The notes under the pieces were generated by a model. It made no database searches. It was given only the letters and a program-made list of their open reading frames with translations, and was not told the DNA's origin. Positions 46,506 through 59,353 of a stretch of 64,000 nt of DNA are shown in pieces. Source of the DNA: Zoroaster sp. YZ-2022 (taxonomy: Eukaryota > Echinodermata > Asteroidea > Forcipulatida > Zoroasteridae). Numbering within the stretch: the stretch's first letter is position 1; each line of letters opens with the position of its first letter. The stretch is taken from contig CM055823.1 of assembly GCA_029582265.1 (NCBI GenBank), forward strand, positions 29,541,560-29,605,559. Direction: 5' to 3'. The position numbers were made by a program, and so were the translations under genes.

Positions 46506-47529
46506 ATTCAACGTTACTTTGACAGTTTGAGTTTGTTGTTATCAATATCATTATCTATTTATTTTTGTGTGCCCTCTTTTATCCAAAGTAAATGGTGGCA
46601 TGGTGTAACATTACTTATCGTTTGCCCCCCCTTTCAGCCACCCTGGATCCGCCCCTGATGACTGCAAAAATTGTCAGCTCATTTTTTCCCTTCTTCCAAA
46701 AAGACAACAAATTGCAAAATTTAAAAACACAATCAATCAAGTGTTTCAAAATTACTCACCAACTTAAAAACACCGTGTGTATCTCACTCTCAGCTTAGTA
46801 TGTGTGCACAGTCGTTTGAGTGGCTAACTTAGCTTTTCATCTAAAAATGAGCAACCACATTGCCATTGGATCTCAGGAAAACGAACATGATATACATGTA
46901 TACCGACACTACCGATGTCATTTCACTGTACATCATAACAAATCATCATCGATTGGATAATAAGGTCACAGTTACTGAATTTTGGCCAATAACAACATGT
47001 TTTATTTCGAGCATAAGCGTTTGTGAGTATGAAAGTACGAGTTATTTGATTGAACATTTATTTTTACGTATGGTTATTTTGACCAATGAAATAGCTCGAC
47101 ACTTAGATATGTTAATAATTTACCAAGGGCAGGCATTCCCGACACAATGGTGGCTGAAAATGGTGTGCTTACGGCTTCTAAATATTGTAAAAATACACAT
47201 ATGGAATGAGTTATATACCGTCTAAATTTAATTTCCTGTTTGGTAAGTTATCTTATGATGATTTTTCGATAATGCACAGTCTGGGAAACAGGACATGGAA
47301 TCAGTTTCGTCATGTTTGTTTCTTCGTCAGATCAATTTCTTTCGACTATACCGACCAAGTTGTGTCAATTCGCCCCAACCAGCAAACCAACATCACATCA
47401 CATCACATCACCATTCATCACCAATCACGCCCCAAAACCATCTTGCCCCATACATGTAATGTCTAATGTACTCATGATGTAGTGTATCGTCAATGTACGT
47501 AATTCGCCGCACTCGTGAAATGACGCACC
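46506..47529. other. Unassigned sequence
   Basis: A/T-rich DNA. A 121-codon frame at 46860-47225 has no recognisable domain or homology and is likely chance. A CATCACATCACATCA run lies near 47390-47412. Confidence 0.4.
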
Positions 47530-50110
47530 TACTTTTATTATTATTATTATTATTATTTATTCAGCCAAACTTCAAACAATCATACAAACAATACAAGGAG
47601 TGAACACATTACTACAATTAAATCTCATGAAAGATAAACAGTGTAAACCGGAAACAAGTAAGGATGAATCAATTAGAATAACAATGCAATTCAAGATAAG
47701 ACGTTGAGACAAAAATGATTTGAATACAGAACACAAGACAATCCATTCTAAGTTGGCCAGGATTAATACAAGTGAATAGTCACTGTTGCTCGAAAGCATA
47801 TTAATCCATCCTTAGAATGGAACACAAAAACATCGAAAAAATATAATAAATTGGCAATGAAATATAGGCCTATACTCTGAGTAAAAAGTGCATAGCCTAA
47901 ATGAATCTGATAAAACATATTTATAAAATAAATAAAGAAAAAAAAGTAAACAATAAATTAATCAACCAAACAATCAGTTAACTAACCAATCAACAGATAA
48001 TCAACCAATTGATTAATCAATCAATTAATTAATACTGTAACAAAATAATAAATTAATAGGGCCTACTGTAACAAAATAAGAAATAAATATAAGAAATAAA
48101 TATAAATATAAAATAAATATAAATATAAAATAAATATAAATATAAAATAAAAATAAATAAATAAGTGTTAATTTATACAAATAAAATAATGAATTCATAA
48201 ATAAATATAGTCTTGAATATAATGTTCTACTTGTCCTGATAATGATTGCTCAGATCTCTATTAAAATGACTAAATTAAATGACTCCAAAGTGAGGGCATC
48301 TTTAACATAGGGAGGTAAGTTACTCCAAACACGAGGAAATACATGAATAGATGTGTTCTTAAGGCTTAGGGTTCTAGCATAAAGGTGATTGAAAATAAGT
48401 TTATCCATGTGGCGGGTGTTTACTGACGTATTAGAGTTGATGATTGGACAATTAATTAAACGAAATAGGCATTTAGTGGTGAATTGGATAGTAAGCCTGT
48501 GCCGGTTGCACGGTTACACGGTTAACCGACCGTTTATCCGGTTACACGTTTACGATTTTTCGGTTCAGTTAATCGTAAAATAAAGTCAATTCAGAAGGTT
48601 CTGCGGTTGAAGCTATTTTCCTGTAAATTGCGATCTCGCTGTCGCTGATAACAAACTTGTTTTCTTTTCTTTTTTGTGATACATTTTCCAATCGGCAGGG
48701 CTTGTTGCTTATTATAGTTACAGTCTCAGTTAATCTGTGTTATCATGTACCGTAATTTCCGGAATATAAGCCGCGGCTTATCGTTGATTTTGACACGGTA
48801 AAGTTGCTCTGCGGCTTATACGCGGTGCGGCTTATACCGAGGTATGAATCTTGAAGAACAAAACACAATGCACAATTAAGCAAAAATCGTTGGTAAGCAG
48901 ACAGAAACAGAAACCTAAAAACCTTTATTGTTCGTAGCGAAAATGGTCTGGTCATTGTCAGTTTTAGTGAGCGGACCTCGATACACACAGATTTATTCAA
49001 AACTTCTGAAAAAACCGTTGCAACGTTTAGCGCCAGCGACATCACAATCACCACGTAGATCGTAGTCTATGCCATGCGTGTACCAGAGAGCCAATGGGAA
49101 AATTCGTTATATCGTAGTCTATGGAAGGAGCCAATAGGAAAATTAGATTCGCGTGGCAGGCGATGAGTCATCGTTTCGCTGGTTGCCCGTTGTAGTGATT
49201 ACATGTACGTTGTGCAGAAAGCAGGCAACCAGCGGGACTACGTTCGACATTCCGAATTCGTAAATAGTGATACGGGAACGGAACAGCAAAATAAAAATGG
49301 TGCAGAAATTTCGAGATAAATACTCGAGATAAACTCGAGATAAACACATGTCTTAAATATGAAATAATAACACGAACACACGACTAAAAAAGGTTGTGTT
49401 TTATTAATTTTTTTAAGTTGTTGTTTTCATTTGATACTTTTAACTTGAGAAAATCAGTTGATTTTTTATTAAATTCTGTATGGCATACATTGATTATATT
49501 CCATTCAAAATGTTTCGATCACCATGAGTATCATACTATTGTGCGCGCCGGTTCGTAGAACCTATTTTTTAATCAACAATTTTTGACTGAGAGACGGACG
49601 GTTACACGTGTAACCGACCGTTTCAGAAACGGTTACACGTTTACAAAAATAACCGTAAACGCACAGGCTTATTGGATAGTGAGTCTTTGTCTTCTACATT
49701 CTAGGGTTTGCCAGTTCAGAGTTCGTAGTCTGGCCGCGTATGACATTGCACCTCTCTGCTGTTTGAGGATCATCCTTGTTGCTCTCCTTTGAACCTTTTC
49801 TAGTTTGGATGTGAGGGATGTTGTGTATGGGCACCAGGCAGGCAGGCCGTATTCAAGGACGGGGATGACGAGGGACCGATAAGGCGATATAGAGACATTA
49901 ATGCATTTGTTGATGTTCCACCTGCAGTGTGCCAGATGAAACCAAGAGTCTTAGTTGCCTTAGCAACCACACTGTTGACATGGTCATTCCAGGTTAAGTT
50001 GTTACAGATAGTGACTCCTAGGTATTTGTAAATTCTAGTAGCTGTAGCATTTCTCAGAAAACTTACAAAATTATGGCGTAGGCCTATTACTGGTTGCATA
50101 AACTTATCTA
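47530..50110 (-). pseudogene. Non-LTR LINE 3' half, minus strand, split by a hAT element
   Basis: Minus strand: NATATRIYKYLGVTICNNL, NDHVNSVVAKATKTLGF, then after a frame change LNWQTLECRRQRLTIQ-like sequence up to the hAT insertion. It resumes at FTTKCLFRLINCP, PRVWSNLPPYVKDALTLESF and a stop near 48235. The A/T-rich 3' region ends at an ATT/AAT run at 47533-47560. The order YLGV ... RRWQTL ... WNSLPP-like is the C-terminal half of Jockey/CR1-type polyproteins. The 5' end is truncated. Confidence 0.75.
48492..49671. mobile_element. hAT-type element with 8-bp TSD, inside a LINE
   Basis: Ends TAAGCCTGTGC and GCACAGGCTTA are perfect inverses, flanked by TTGGATAG at 48484-48491 and 49672-49679. 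Subterminal CGGTTACACG and TAACCGACCGTTT words repeat at both ends. CCGGAATATAAGCCGCGGC and TGCGGCTTATACGCGG lie at 48757-48830. Removing the element and one target copy would leave the LINE frame continuous. Confidence 0.9.
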
Positions 50111-50383
50111 AGTCGTGCTTGTTACAGAAATAAAAATTATATAGTGAAATTGTATGATTTACTGGAAAGTTAGTGTTTGTGAAAGTGGAAAAAGTTGTTT
50201 AGTCCACTGATTTTACTAGATACAAATAGTAAGAGATTTACATGATCTCAATTTTTTTTCACGAACATCTGTGATTTTATTGTTCTATGCCGTCAACAAG
50301 CTGTTGTCTGTGGAAACCAAAATATATGAATGCTTTGCATTTGCAATGATTTTTTAAAGAAATACTGATCTTCAAAATGGACC
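50111..50383. other. Unassigned sequence
   Basis: A/T-rich, with no feature recognised. Confidence 0.4.
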
Positions 50384-50586
50384 GGTCCTACTAATTGCCG
50401 ACATCTACCGACAACTCTTATGCGCTCGAGATACGACATGGACTGTACCATTATACACGAGGGTGATGGTAACCAAGGAGAACAATAAGTCGGCAGGGGT
50501 CGGCAATTAGTAGGACCCAATGAGATGTCGGTAGGTTTTTAAGAGTTGTCGGTAGATGTCGGCAGGGGTCGGCAATTAGTAGGACC
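50384..50586. mobile_element. Fold-back element GGTCCTACTAATTGCCGAC
   Basis: Left GGTCCTACTAATTGCCGACA to CGACAACTCTTA; right AAGAGTTGTCGGTAGATGTC to CGGCAATTAGTAGGACC. The arms are about 36 bp. An extra copy of the right end lies at 50489-50517, suggesting a partial duplication. Confidence 0.7.
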
Positions 50587-51587
50587 CAAATGGACCCATT
50601 CCTTATAGTAGCTATGTGACAAAAAATGTCAAAATCAACGGATTTCAATACAACTGGTATCATTGTGATTGTCAAGGTCTTGAACAGACGATTACAATGA
50701 TATAAGAATCATCTTCCTGTGACCAAAAATAAGGAAGTTATGACATGTTGAATCCGGCAATTTTAGGCCCGTAAATGGCAATTATTTTATAAGGAAAAAC
50801 AAAAGAAATGTAAATTTGACTTGTGACCCGTTTCCTAGATTTTCTCGGATTCCATATCATAACTTTCTTAATTCTTGTCCGATTGTCAAAAGGTTGGTAT
50901 CACTGGAATGCTTGGGAAAAGAGGAAGAATAATAACCTATCTCCAGGCTAATTCAATGATTAGTTTGTTTGTAGTGCTGATTTACAAATAAGAAATACAA
51001 AAGAAATGTGTTAAAAAAATAAATAAATAATTTTTTTTTAAATATGAAAAAAAGAAATTACTCAAATCTCAGGATTATTTTCATCCCTGATTTAATTAAA
51101 TATTAGAACAATTTATAAATTATATTGGACTGGAAAGATAAAACAAAATAATGAAAATAAATTTTAAAAAATAGGAAAAAACATTACTCAAATCCGAGAA
51201 TTTTTAATTTTTATACTGAAATCCGCGAGAAATTCTTATCCCTGATTTAATTAAACATTAGAAAAAATAATAAATTATATTGGACTGGAAAGATGAAAAA
51301 ATTAAATAAGTTATGAGAACTAATATTATTATGTTACTTGATGTATATTAGGTTTAAACCATGGAGGAAGGGAAAAAACGGACGATTTATCGGACTGAAA
51401 ATTCGGCCGATTGAACGTTCGTTTTGTTGACATCAAAAATAGTACACAATGTAGCGTGCTGAACGCGGCGCAATACAATCTTTGATCGACATTAATTTCT
51501 GCTAGTCAAAAAAACGTAACTGCGCATCATCCAATCGCCGTCAAAATTGGCCAAGAGGTAGAAAACAAGTATAGAACTAGACATTAG
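50587..51587. other. A/T-rich unassigned sequence
   Basis: Contains an internal imperfect duplication (TTATATTGGACTGGAAAGAT at about 51120 and 51273) and no gene. Confidence 0.4.
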
Positions 51588-51960
51588 GTGTTTGTCCTAT
51601 GGACGAACACCAAGCTGTTCCGTTGTTGTTGGACTATGATTATGACGCGACCCTCAACCTAAGTTGTAGGCCTAGGCCTGATCTTGACATTGACCATTGG
51701 GTTCAGGCCTTAAAGATGCATTGGCCGATTTTAGGTCGATTTGACGGTCAAAAATGTTCACAAGAGGGCGGCATACTACTTAACCCTTTGTTTATCATCA
51801 CTGAAGCTCTTGATCAATTTTTTTTACCAGTGTTTGTCCTACGGACGAACACAAAGCTGTTCCGTTCTTGTTGGACTATGAATGTTATGATGCGACCCCC
51901 AACCTAAGTTATAGGCCTAATCCTGATCTTGAAATTGACCATTACATACAGGCTTTAAGT
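51588..51960 (+). repeat. Direct duplication, about 130 bp, two copies
   Basis: GTGTTTGTCCTA(T/C)GGACGAACAC begins both copies (51588 and 51833); AAGCTGTTCCGTT and CCTAAGTT(G/A)TAGGCCTA follow in each. The two are about 85% identical and separated by about 110 bp. Confidence 0.75.
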
Positions 51961-51965
51961 TTTTG

Positions 51966-52420
51966 AAAATGTGGTTGTCGTCAGTTGTTGTGAGTTGTCG
52001 TCAGTTGTCGTGAGTTGTTGGTTTTTAGTAGGACCGAGTCCTACTAAAAACCGACAACTGACGACAACTGACATGACTGACAACAACTCACAACAAGTTG
52101 TCGCGAGTTGTCGTGAGTTGTCCTGAGTTATCGTGAGTTGTCGTGAGTTGTCGTCGGTTGTCGGTTTTTAGTAGGACTGTCTGAGAATGGCCTAAAATTT
52201 AGGATATGATTGATGACAATGTTAATGGATGGCACTCATCTAAATTTCATTCCATGTCGAGTTTCTTGTTTCCCCTGCCAACTACAGCTATACAAAACGT
52301 ATACACCATCAACGTTATGTTACATCACTCAAAAACCGACAACTGACGACAACTCACAACAAGTTGTCGTGAGTTGTCGTGAGTTGTCGTCAGTTGTCGG
52401 TTTTTAGTAGGACCGTCTGA
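51966..52420. repeat. Fold-back repeats of GTTGTCGTGA type with TAGTAGGACC ends
   Basis: Runs of the 10-bp word GAGTTGTCGT and its inverse face each other around perfect palindromic joints such as TTTTTAGTAGGACC / GGTCCTACTAAAAA. The end sequence TAGTAGGACC is shared with the fold-back element at 50384-50586, so both belong to one family. Confidence 0.75.
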
Positions 52421-52570
52421 GAATGGCCTAAAATTTAGGATATGATTGATGACAATGTTAATGGATGGCACTCATCTAAATTTCATTCCATGTCGAGTTT
52501 CTTGTTTCTGCCAACTACAGCTATACAAAACGTTGTATACACCATCAACGTTATGTTACATCACTCAAAT
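52170..52570 (+). repeat. Direct duplication of a 130-bp flank segment
   Basis: The block from GAATGGCCTAAAATTTAGG to ACGTTATGTTACATCACTC occurs at 52185-52330 and again at 52422-52566, with small indels. Fold-back repeats separate the copies. Confidence 0.8.
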
Positions 52571-52617
52571 CTGTGACTATGTTCCTTCATTTGTACATGG
52601 TGACGCGTCCGCAAGGT

Positions 52618-54320
52618 GCACTTGGTGCGAGTGAAGGTACGAGTTGACTATAGTGCAGGTACGAGTTGGTGAAGGCACGAGTTGGTCCCACACAAATTCA
52701 TGTCTACTTTGACAACAACAAAATTCCTACACCAAAGATTGGATTGCCAGCACACTAATGACAAAAATGTTAACGTTAGTTTTGTATAGTCATCTGTATA
52801 CTAAAACAAATTGTACATGTATAGGTTTCTCACTATAGGTTTAGGTCATAAAGACCTTAACAAAAAATCATTGGGGATTTATGAGGTCAACTTGGTGCGA
52901 GTGAAGGTACGAGTTGACTAGTATAGACAATAGTGCAGGTACGAGTTGGTGAAGGCACGAGTTGGTCCCACACAAATTCATGCCTACTTTGACAACAACA
53001 AAATTCCTACACCAAAGATTGGATTGCCAGCACACTAATGACAAAAATGTTAACGTTAGTTTTGTATAGTCATTATCTGTATACTAAAACAAATTGTACA
53101 TGTATAGGTTTCTCAGTATAGGTTTAGGTCATAAAGACCTTACAAATATAGACAATAGTGCAGGTACGAGTTGGTGAAGGCACGAGTTGGTCCCACACAA
53201 ATTCATGCCTACTTTGACAACAACAAAATTCCTACACCAAAGATTGGATTGCCAGCACACTAATGACAAAAATGTTAACGTTAGTTTTGTATAGTCATTA
53301 TCTGTATACTAAAACAAATTGTACATGTACAGGTTTCTCACTATACATGTAGGTTTAGGTCATAAAGACCTTACAAAAAATCATTGGGGATTTATGAGGT
53401 CAACTTGGTGCGAGTGAAGGTACGAGTTGACTAGTATAGACAATAGTGCAGGTACGAGTTGGTGAAGGCACGAGTTGGTCCCACACAAATTCATGCCTAC
53501 TTTGACAACAACAAAATTCCTACACCAAAGATTGGATTGCCAGCACACTAATGACAAAAATGTTAACGTTAGTTTTGTATAGTCATTATCTGTATACTAA
53601 AACAAATTGTACATGTACAGGTTTCTCACTATACATGTAGGTTTAGGTCATAAAGACCTTACAAAAAATCATTGGGGATTTATGAGGTCAACTTGGTGCG
53701 AGTGAAGGTACGAGTTGACTAGTATAGACAATAGTGCAGGTACGAGTTGGTGAAGGCACGGTTGGTCCCACACAAATTCATGCCTACTTTGACAACAACA
53801 AAATTCCTACACCAAAGATTGGATTGCCAGCACACTAATGACAAAAATGTTAACGTTAGTTTTGTATAGTCATTATCTGTATACTAAAACAAATTGTACA
53901 TGTATAGGTTTCTCAGTATAGGTTTAGGTCATAAAGACCTTACAAATATAGACAATAGTGCAGGTACGAGTTGGTGAAGGCACGAGTTGGTCCCACACAA
54001 ATTCATGCCTACTTTGACAACAACAAAATTCCTACACCAAAGATTGGATTGCCAGCACACTAATGACAAAAATGTTAACGTTAGTTTTGTATAGTCATTA
54101 ATATCTGTATACTACACAAATTCATGCCTACTTTGACAACAACAACATTCCTACACCAAAGATTGGATTGCCAGCACACTAATGACAAAAATGTTAACGT
54201 TAGTTTTGTATAGTCATTATCTGTATACTAAAACAAATTGTACATGTATAGGTTTCTCAGTATAGGTTTAGGTCATAAAGACCTTACAAAAAATCATTGG
54301 GGATTTATGAGGTCAACTTA
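52618..54320. repeat. Tandem array, 288-bp unit with shorter variants
   Basis: The full unit starts CAACTTGGTGCGAGTGAAGG and includes GGTACGAGTTGGTGAAGGCA, CACCAAAGATTGGATTGCC and GGTTTAGGTCATAAAGACC. Starts at 53401 and 53689 define the 288-bp period. Other copies lack the first part, which gives a mixed higher-order pattern of about 7 partial or full units. Confidence 0.95.
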
Positions 54321-56187
54321 TAAATAAAAGACCGTTCCTTTTACCTACCTACTCCTGCAGTTTTAGGAAAAAGCTGATGACCTCAGACTCACAGTAGACT
54401 TCCTTAGTGTTCCAAACCACTGCTTACACGTATAGTGAAGGACTCAAACGTCCCAACATGCAAGTGGGGTTTTAAATGCGCTGGGACTCAAAAGTCCCGG
54501 CGGTAAACAAAGGGTTAAACGGTGATCGTCTTTCCTTCACCGAATAATCCTAACGTAACGCTACAATGATACAAGTCTGACATGTACGGACAAGTTGTGC
54601 ATCACCGCAGTCACCGGGGCAAACCGCTGGTACGTAGGTTACCGAGAGGAAAAATCCAATACCGAAAACTCGCTCAGACATCGTGTTTTAATTAGACTCG
54701 CTTTAGCCCACCGTGATATTTGTGCGTGTACTATGTACACAGGTTATTGAGATTCACTAGCAATTAATGAAGCGACTTGGTCACATTAGTGCATGTGTTT
54801 TGTACACAGATACAAAACGCGCTATAAATGATGTCATGATGACGTCTACAAGACATTCTAGGCCAAAAGGCACATCTACAGTACCCCACAAATGTATAAC
54901 TGAAAAAAGTTTGATGATCGGGTGTATATTTCTTGAGCTATGGCTATTAAAAGATTGCCTAATTAAATATTCACGCGACTATAACTAAGCTAATTAATTA
55001 AGAATTTTAGTCTAATGACATTTAGAAACTAAGTCAAGGCATAAGCTTCCATATGGTATATGAGTTGACTCTTTCTGACAATGCTAAGAAGGCCATTTGC
55101 CGCCAAGAAAGTGCACGTGTTAAGGCAATGGGTTTTGCCAGAAAGAAAGAATAATAATAATAATAAAAAAAAATAAAAATCTTGACAGAAACAATAGCTG
55201 TTCCGACCTGTCGGGGAACAGCTAAAAATTAGTAGTGTGGTTTGATAAGGTATATTACTCACCTTTTAGTAAATCGTCGATGGTTTTGATGAGCAAGAAC
55301 AAGCCCAAATTTCGAGAATTTTTTTGGGAAACTTCTAGATGCCGCATTCAGAAAATTTTAGAACGAGGTTGAAGTAGAATATGTGATCTACGTCTTCGAA
55401 AAAAAAGCTCCTGGGTACGTTAAAAAGAACGGCCACAGCGAAACGTTACAAAGCGTTATCTCCACGGTGTCTTCGCCACGGCGATTCAACCCGAGATTGA
55501 GGCCGCGGCCAAAAAGATTTGCGACAATGCGTGGGATACGCACATACCTACTTATAGAAGAAGCAAACGAATACTACTTAATTTGTTGGTGTTTATTTCG
55601 ACGGTTGTGGAAAATTATTGAGAAAATGAAACATTAATATCATGGTTATGAAAAGAAATCTTTTATTTGACAAAATGTTAACAGCATTTTTACACATTTC
55701 AAAGTTTTAAAGTACTTTTTGTAAAATTTTTAACCACCTTCCATTTTATTGGTCTTTCAAGAATATTGATTAAAAGTTTTGAGAGCTTCTCCAAGTTATA
55801 CCATTTTATTTTAAAAATCGAAAACAATATTTTTATTTTCAAGATTAAAAACAATTTTACAACCATCTGGAATAAGATGAAGCATGATTCGACTGTTTTT
55901 CTTCTTGGGTACATTTTCTGTGCCCCCATAAACTTTAACAGTTTGGGGTGAGTCATTATACCAACATCAATTTTCTGATGACTACAATTCTGTGCGTCTC
56001 AAAAAACGGCGCTCAAGACGTCCACGCGTATGATCATGCATTGAAATTCCGCATTTTACAAGAGAATCCTTCACTGAAACAAACTGAAACACCAAACTGC
56101 TAATTTCATTTGTAAGTTACCGTCCAGTTGATTATATAACCTTACATGTAGGTGCGTCATTTAGGGTAAATTGAGGATACCTATTGC
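54321..56187. other. Unassigned sequence
   Basis: No conserved gene recognised. A 42-codon frame at about 55030-55155 (AKKAICRQESARVKAMGFAR) ends before an (ATA)n run and may be a fossil of a mobile-element protein. The stretch 55699-55956 is an imperfect A/T palindromic region. Confidence 0.4.
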
Positions 56188-56193
56188 CATTAA

Positions 56194-57617
56194 CAGGGTT
56201 CGACCTTAGCGGTCGCCCGCTCGCCAAATGCGAGTGAAAACGGCGGCGGGCGAGTCAAAACCCTTCCTTCAGTAGCCCGCTGGGCGAGTCAAAATATTGT
56301 CACCGATTGGCCTATACAGCCCTGAAATTACACGACGGCATCGACGGCAATTGCCGTCAATGCCCTCACCCTGTACCCTCTGCCGTGATGCCACTTTTCA
56401 CGGCAACGAGTTGCTGTGCTTTTTCCCTGCATTGCCGTTGTGCCCACTGTTTACACATAGTATTTACTACGTACATGTACATTCTCACGGAAAAAAATAT
56501 ATCGCCGCCACGCTCGATTGCGCGACCGGTGGCTGTGCTGCTAAGACCAAGTTCACGCAACGACCATTTGGGAACAAAATAGTCAAAATTACCTGGTACT
56601 CATGACCAAAATGATATAGCGGTTACCAGGCAATAGCGGCCGCTTGGTCGTTGTACGAACTTGGCCCTTGCTAATACTTTGGTTGGTGTCAACAGCACCC
56701 ACGACATAAACACTACGCCAGGCATTCGCGGGTACCAGCTAAAAATAGCATGGCGCGGCGTTGGGTGCATGCAACGTAAAAATAATACATGCCGAGTCTG
56801 TACATAGACATGCATGCAGCGTGTGCATCGGATATAGCATCGACGCATCCATCGATCGTCGTGTCGCTGTACCGTACGCATGTACATTACGTGGCCAGGG
56901 CTTTTGGTGGTCATCAACATTGCTGTCAAAGGGTCGACTTGCAAATAAAAAAGAGTGAACTGAATACTGCCACATCTAAATGCATAAAACCTGATGTTTT
57001 TTTTCGGGTTAACGTTGTCTTTTTTAAATTTATTTTTAATTGGTGACATATTACTGTGTTGCAATACTGTTTTCATGTAGGCCTACATGTAATAAAACCC
57101 AAACGGAGACAGATAAAGGAAACTTTAGTCTTATTGGCATGTGCTGAATTGGAGTGTGTTAATTTTTCATTTTTTTTTTTTTTTAAATTTTTTTTAAAGA
57201 TTGCCTTGGTGCCCTTTACGTTTTTTTTATCATTGCCGTGATGCCCTTTGAAAATTTTAAAAATTGCCTTGGTGCCATGATTTTTTTAATGTTTTCATTA
57301 TTGTTGTGTTCAGTTGGTTAGAAATAAAATATGAAATGAGCCTTCTTTTCCTCTGTTATTAGAATAGAATCTGTTATTAATTAAAAGAAACATTAGTATT
57401 GCCTCAGAAACAAATATGCACATAATAATAAGGTAACTGACAACTGTTATTTATAATGCACGTTCTGATGCAAAATGCCTAAAATTACTAAAAACAGTGA
57501 TTTGATTAAAAGTATTTATAAAAACATACGGGCGAGTGAAAAGGCTTGCGGGCTAGTGAAAAGTTTGGTTTACTAGCCCGGCCGGCGAGTGAAAAAAAAA
57601 GTTAAGGGAAAACCCTG
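56194..57617. mobile_element. 1.4-kb hAT-like element, copy 2
   Basis: Close copy of 33148-34585 in the same orientation, with ends CAGGGTTCGACC / GGGAAAACCCTG. It is flanked by CATTAA at 56188-56193 and 57618-57623, a probable 6-bp target duplication. Small indels distinguish the copies. No coding frame is convincing. Confidence 0.8.
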
Positions 57618-57631
57618 CATTAATTTTCAAG

Positions 57632-59172
57632 GAAAGAATGTCGTATCCAACCGCCACTTTTAACTTTAACCCTCCTACTATTGCTGCACTTTAGTGGGAA
57701 GTTGCTACAGAGGTCAAAACCAGTCAACTGCCTGTTTTCACTGTTTACCCAAATGTGCACACAGGGGCATTTTTTGACTGATTTTTACTGTCATTTTGAC
57801 CACCCTGAACAATACCAGACAATGCTTTTACCAGTCAAAAAACGGTCGACTCATTTTGACCTGTAAATGTACTTACTACACGTAAGGTTTGACAGTGTTG
57901 GACTTTTAAGTGCACTAGATATACCTTGGCAAGTATATCAACATTTTGACTGATTTTGACCCTTGTAGTAGTAGGAGGGTTAAATGATTTTTTGGAAATA
58001 TTGCAACTAGGGCCTACTAACCAGTTTAAATGACTGATTATTTTGATTTAAAAAAGCTAACTTTGTAGAAAACTAGCAGTAGCACGGCGAGCACCGATCC
58101 AACACAAACGTATCACAAGCGACAGCCACCTTGGTATGACTTCGTGCACGTAGTCATAACAATAGAAGTAGTCTGGTTGCGGCCCAAGTGATCCCACGTA
58201 ATACACTGATTAATAATCGAGGTGGAAAACAGACATGGCAAAAGTTTACAACCTCGCACTCATTGCATGAGGATTTGGTCATTAGAAAGCGTTGTAGATA
58301 AAATGCGCGATTGTGTACGGTCTTGCGAATGCTATTTATAGAAAGAGCGAGAATTCTGCTTTAGATTGATACGTAACACAACCGTGACGACTTTCGCTAA
58401 TGTACCGTTCAGCGAGATTTAATGTTTATTTTTTAATTTTTTAAATGTTAAACTGGAGTATTACTTACGAACGTAACATAATTAGAAAGAGGAGAATATA
58501 AGCTTTCTTTTGAGTGTAAGGTTGACTTATTTGGAAGGTGTCTTCACCCAGCGCTTTTGCTTTGAAAATTCGTATATTGGACATTTTTTCAGTGCCACTT
58601 TTGAGACCGCGCGTGGAAAGATTGATTTTCAGCACAAGGTACGAAGTTCAAGATTTGATTTCTCAAAAAATAAATGTAGCATCATTTTCAAATTTGGAGG
58701 AGTTGTAGAAAAAACTTTTCTTAATAGTTTTATCCAAAAAAATATTTAAAAAAATAAAATTTAGATATCCAAAAAAATTCTTGAAAATGGCTTGTGCTCC
58801 GCACGCATATTTTTCGCCGGTTTTTTGTACATATAGTGCGTCGCATGCGACCACACTATTGTTATGATGGTTTTTGGACTTTATTTCCCTTCTAAAAAAA
58901 TCCTCCCCTTCAGAAAATAGAAGGATCCTATTATACATGATTATAGTTGCCACTGCGCATGTACAATGACTGTGTTGGTCATTAAACTGACATGACTGAG
59001 GAAGTCATCGTATACCAAAAATGTGTGATTTTTCATGAAATAAATATCCTGGAATAATTTGAAGGCCTATTATGTCCATCATCATCCATATGTTCCCCAC
59101 CTTACTGGGTAGGTAAGATTACATTATTGGTTATATTGAATGAGAAAAAGTGGCGGTCGGATACGACGATCT
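57632..59172. mobile_element. Possible 1.5-kb TIR element
   Basis: GAATGTCGTATCCAACCGCC at the left and GGCGGTCGGATACGACGATC at the right are inverted and match the ends of the repeats at 119 and 1394. The interior (57984-59100) shows no transposase. Confidence 0.45.
57666..57983 (-). mobile_element. Family A TTAA-MITE, complete inverted copy
   Basis: TTAACCCTCCTACTATTGC to GTAGTAGGAGGGTTAA, 318 bp. It carries TGCACTTTAGTGGGAAGTTG near its left end, the sequence from which the 17-bp array unit is derived in the copy at 7785. Confidence 0.85.
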
Positions 59173-59353
59173 AGGCCCTACCCATTTTCAACATTAATCT
59201 TTTTTACTTTTCAGGTCACACACTGTGTTTGACTCAAAAGTAACGTTAATTCTACAAGAGCAACCTAACCTTCAAAATCAAAACCTTTCAAGAGTAAAAA
59301 TCACCAGCAAAAACTAACGTTACAGTGTCAGGTTTTGTTCATATTCAACGACG

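Noticed and set aside
46860..47225. 121-codon frame as a gene
   Set aside because: No domain, no splice partners and no recognisable homology; A/T-rich DNA gives such frames by chance.
55029..55262. Small coding fragments near 55.1 kb
   Set aside because: A short plus-strand frame looks protein-like (AKKAICRQESARVKAMGF) but is only about 40 codons, with no partner exon; left as unassigned.
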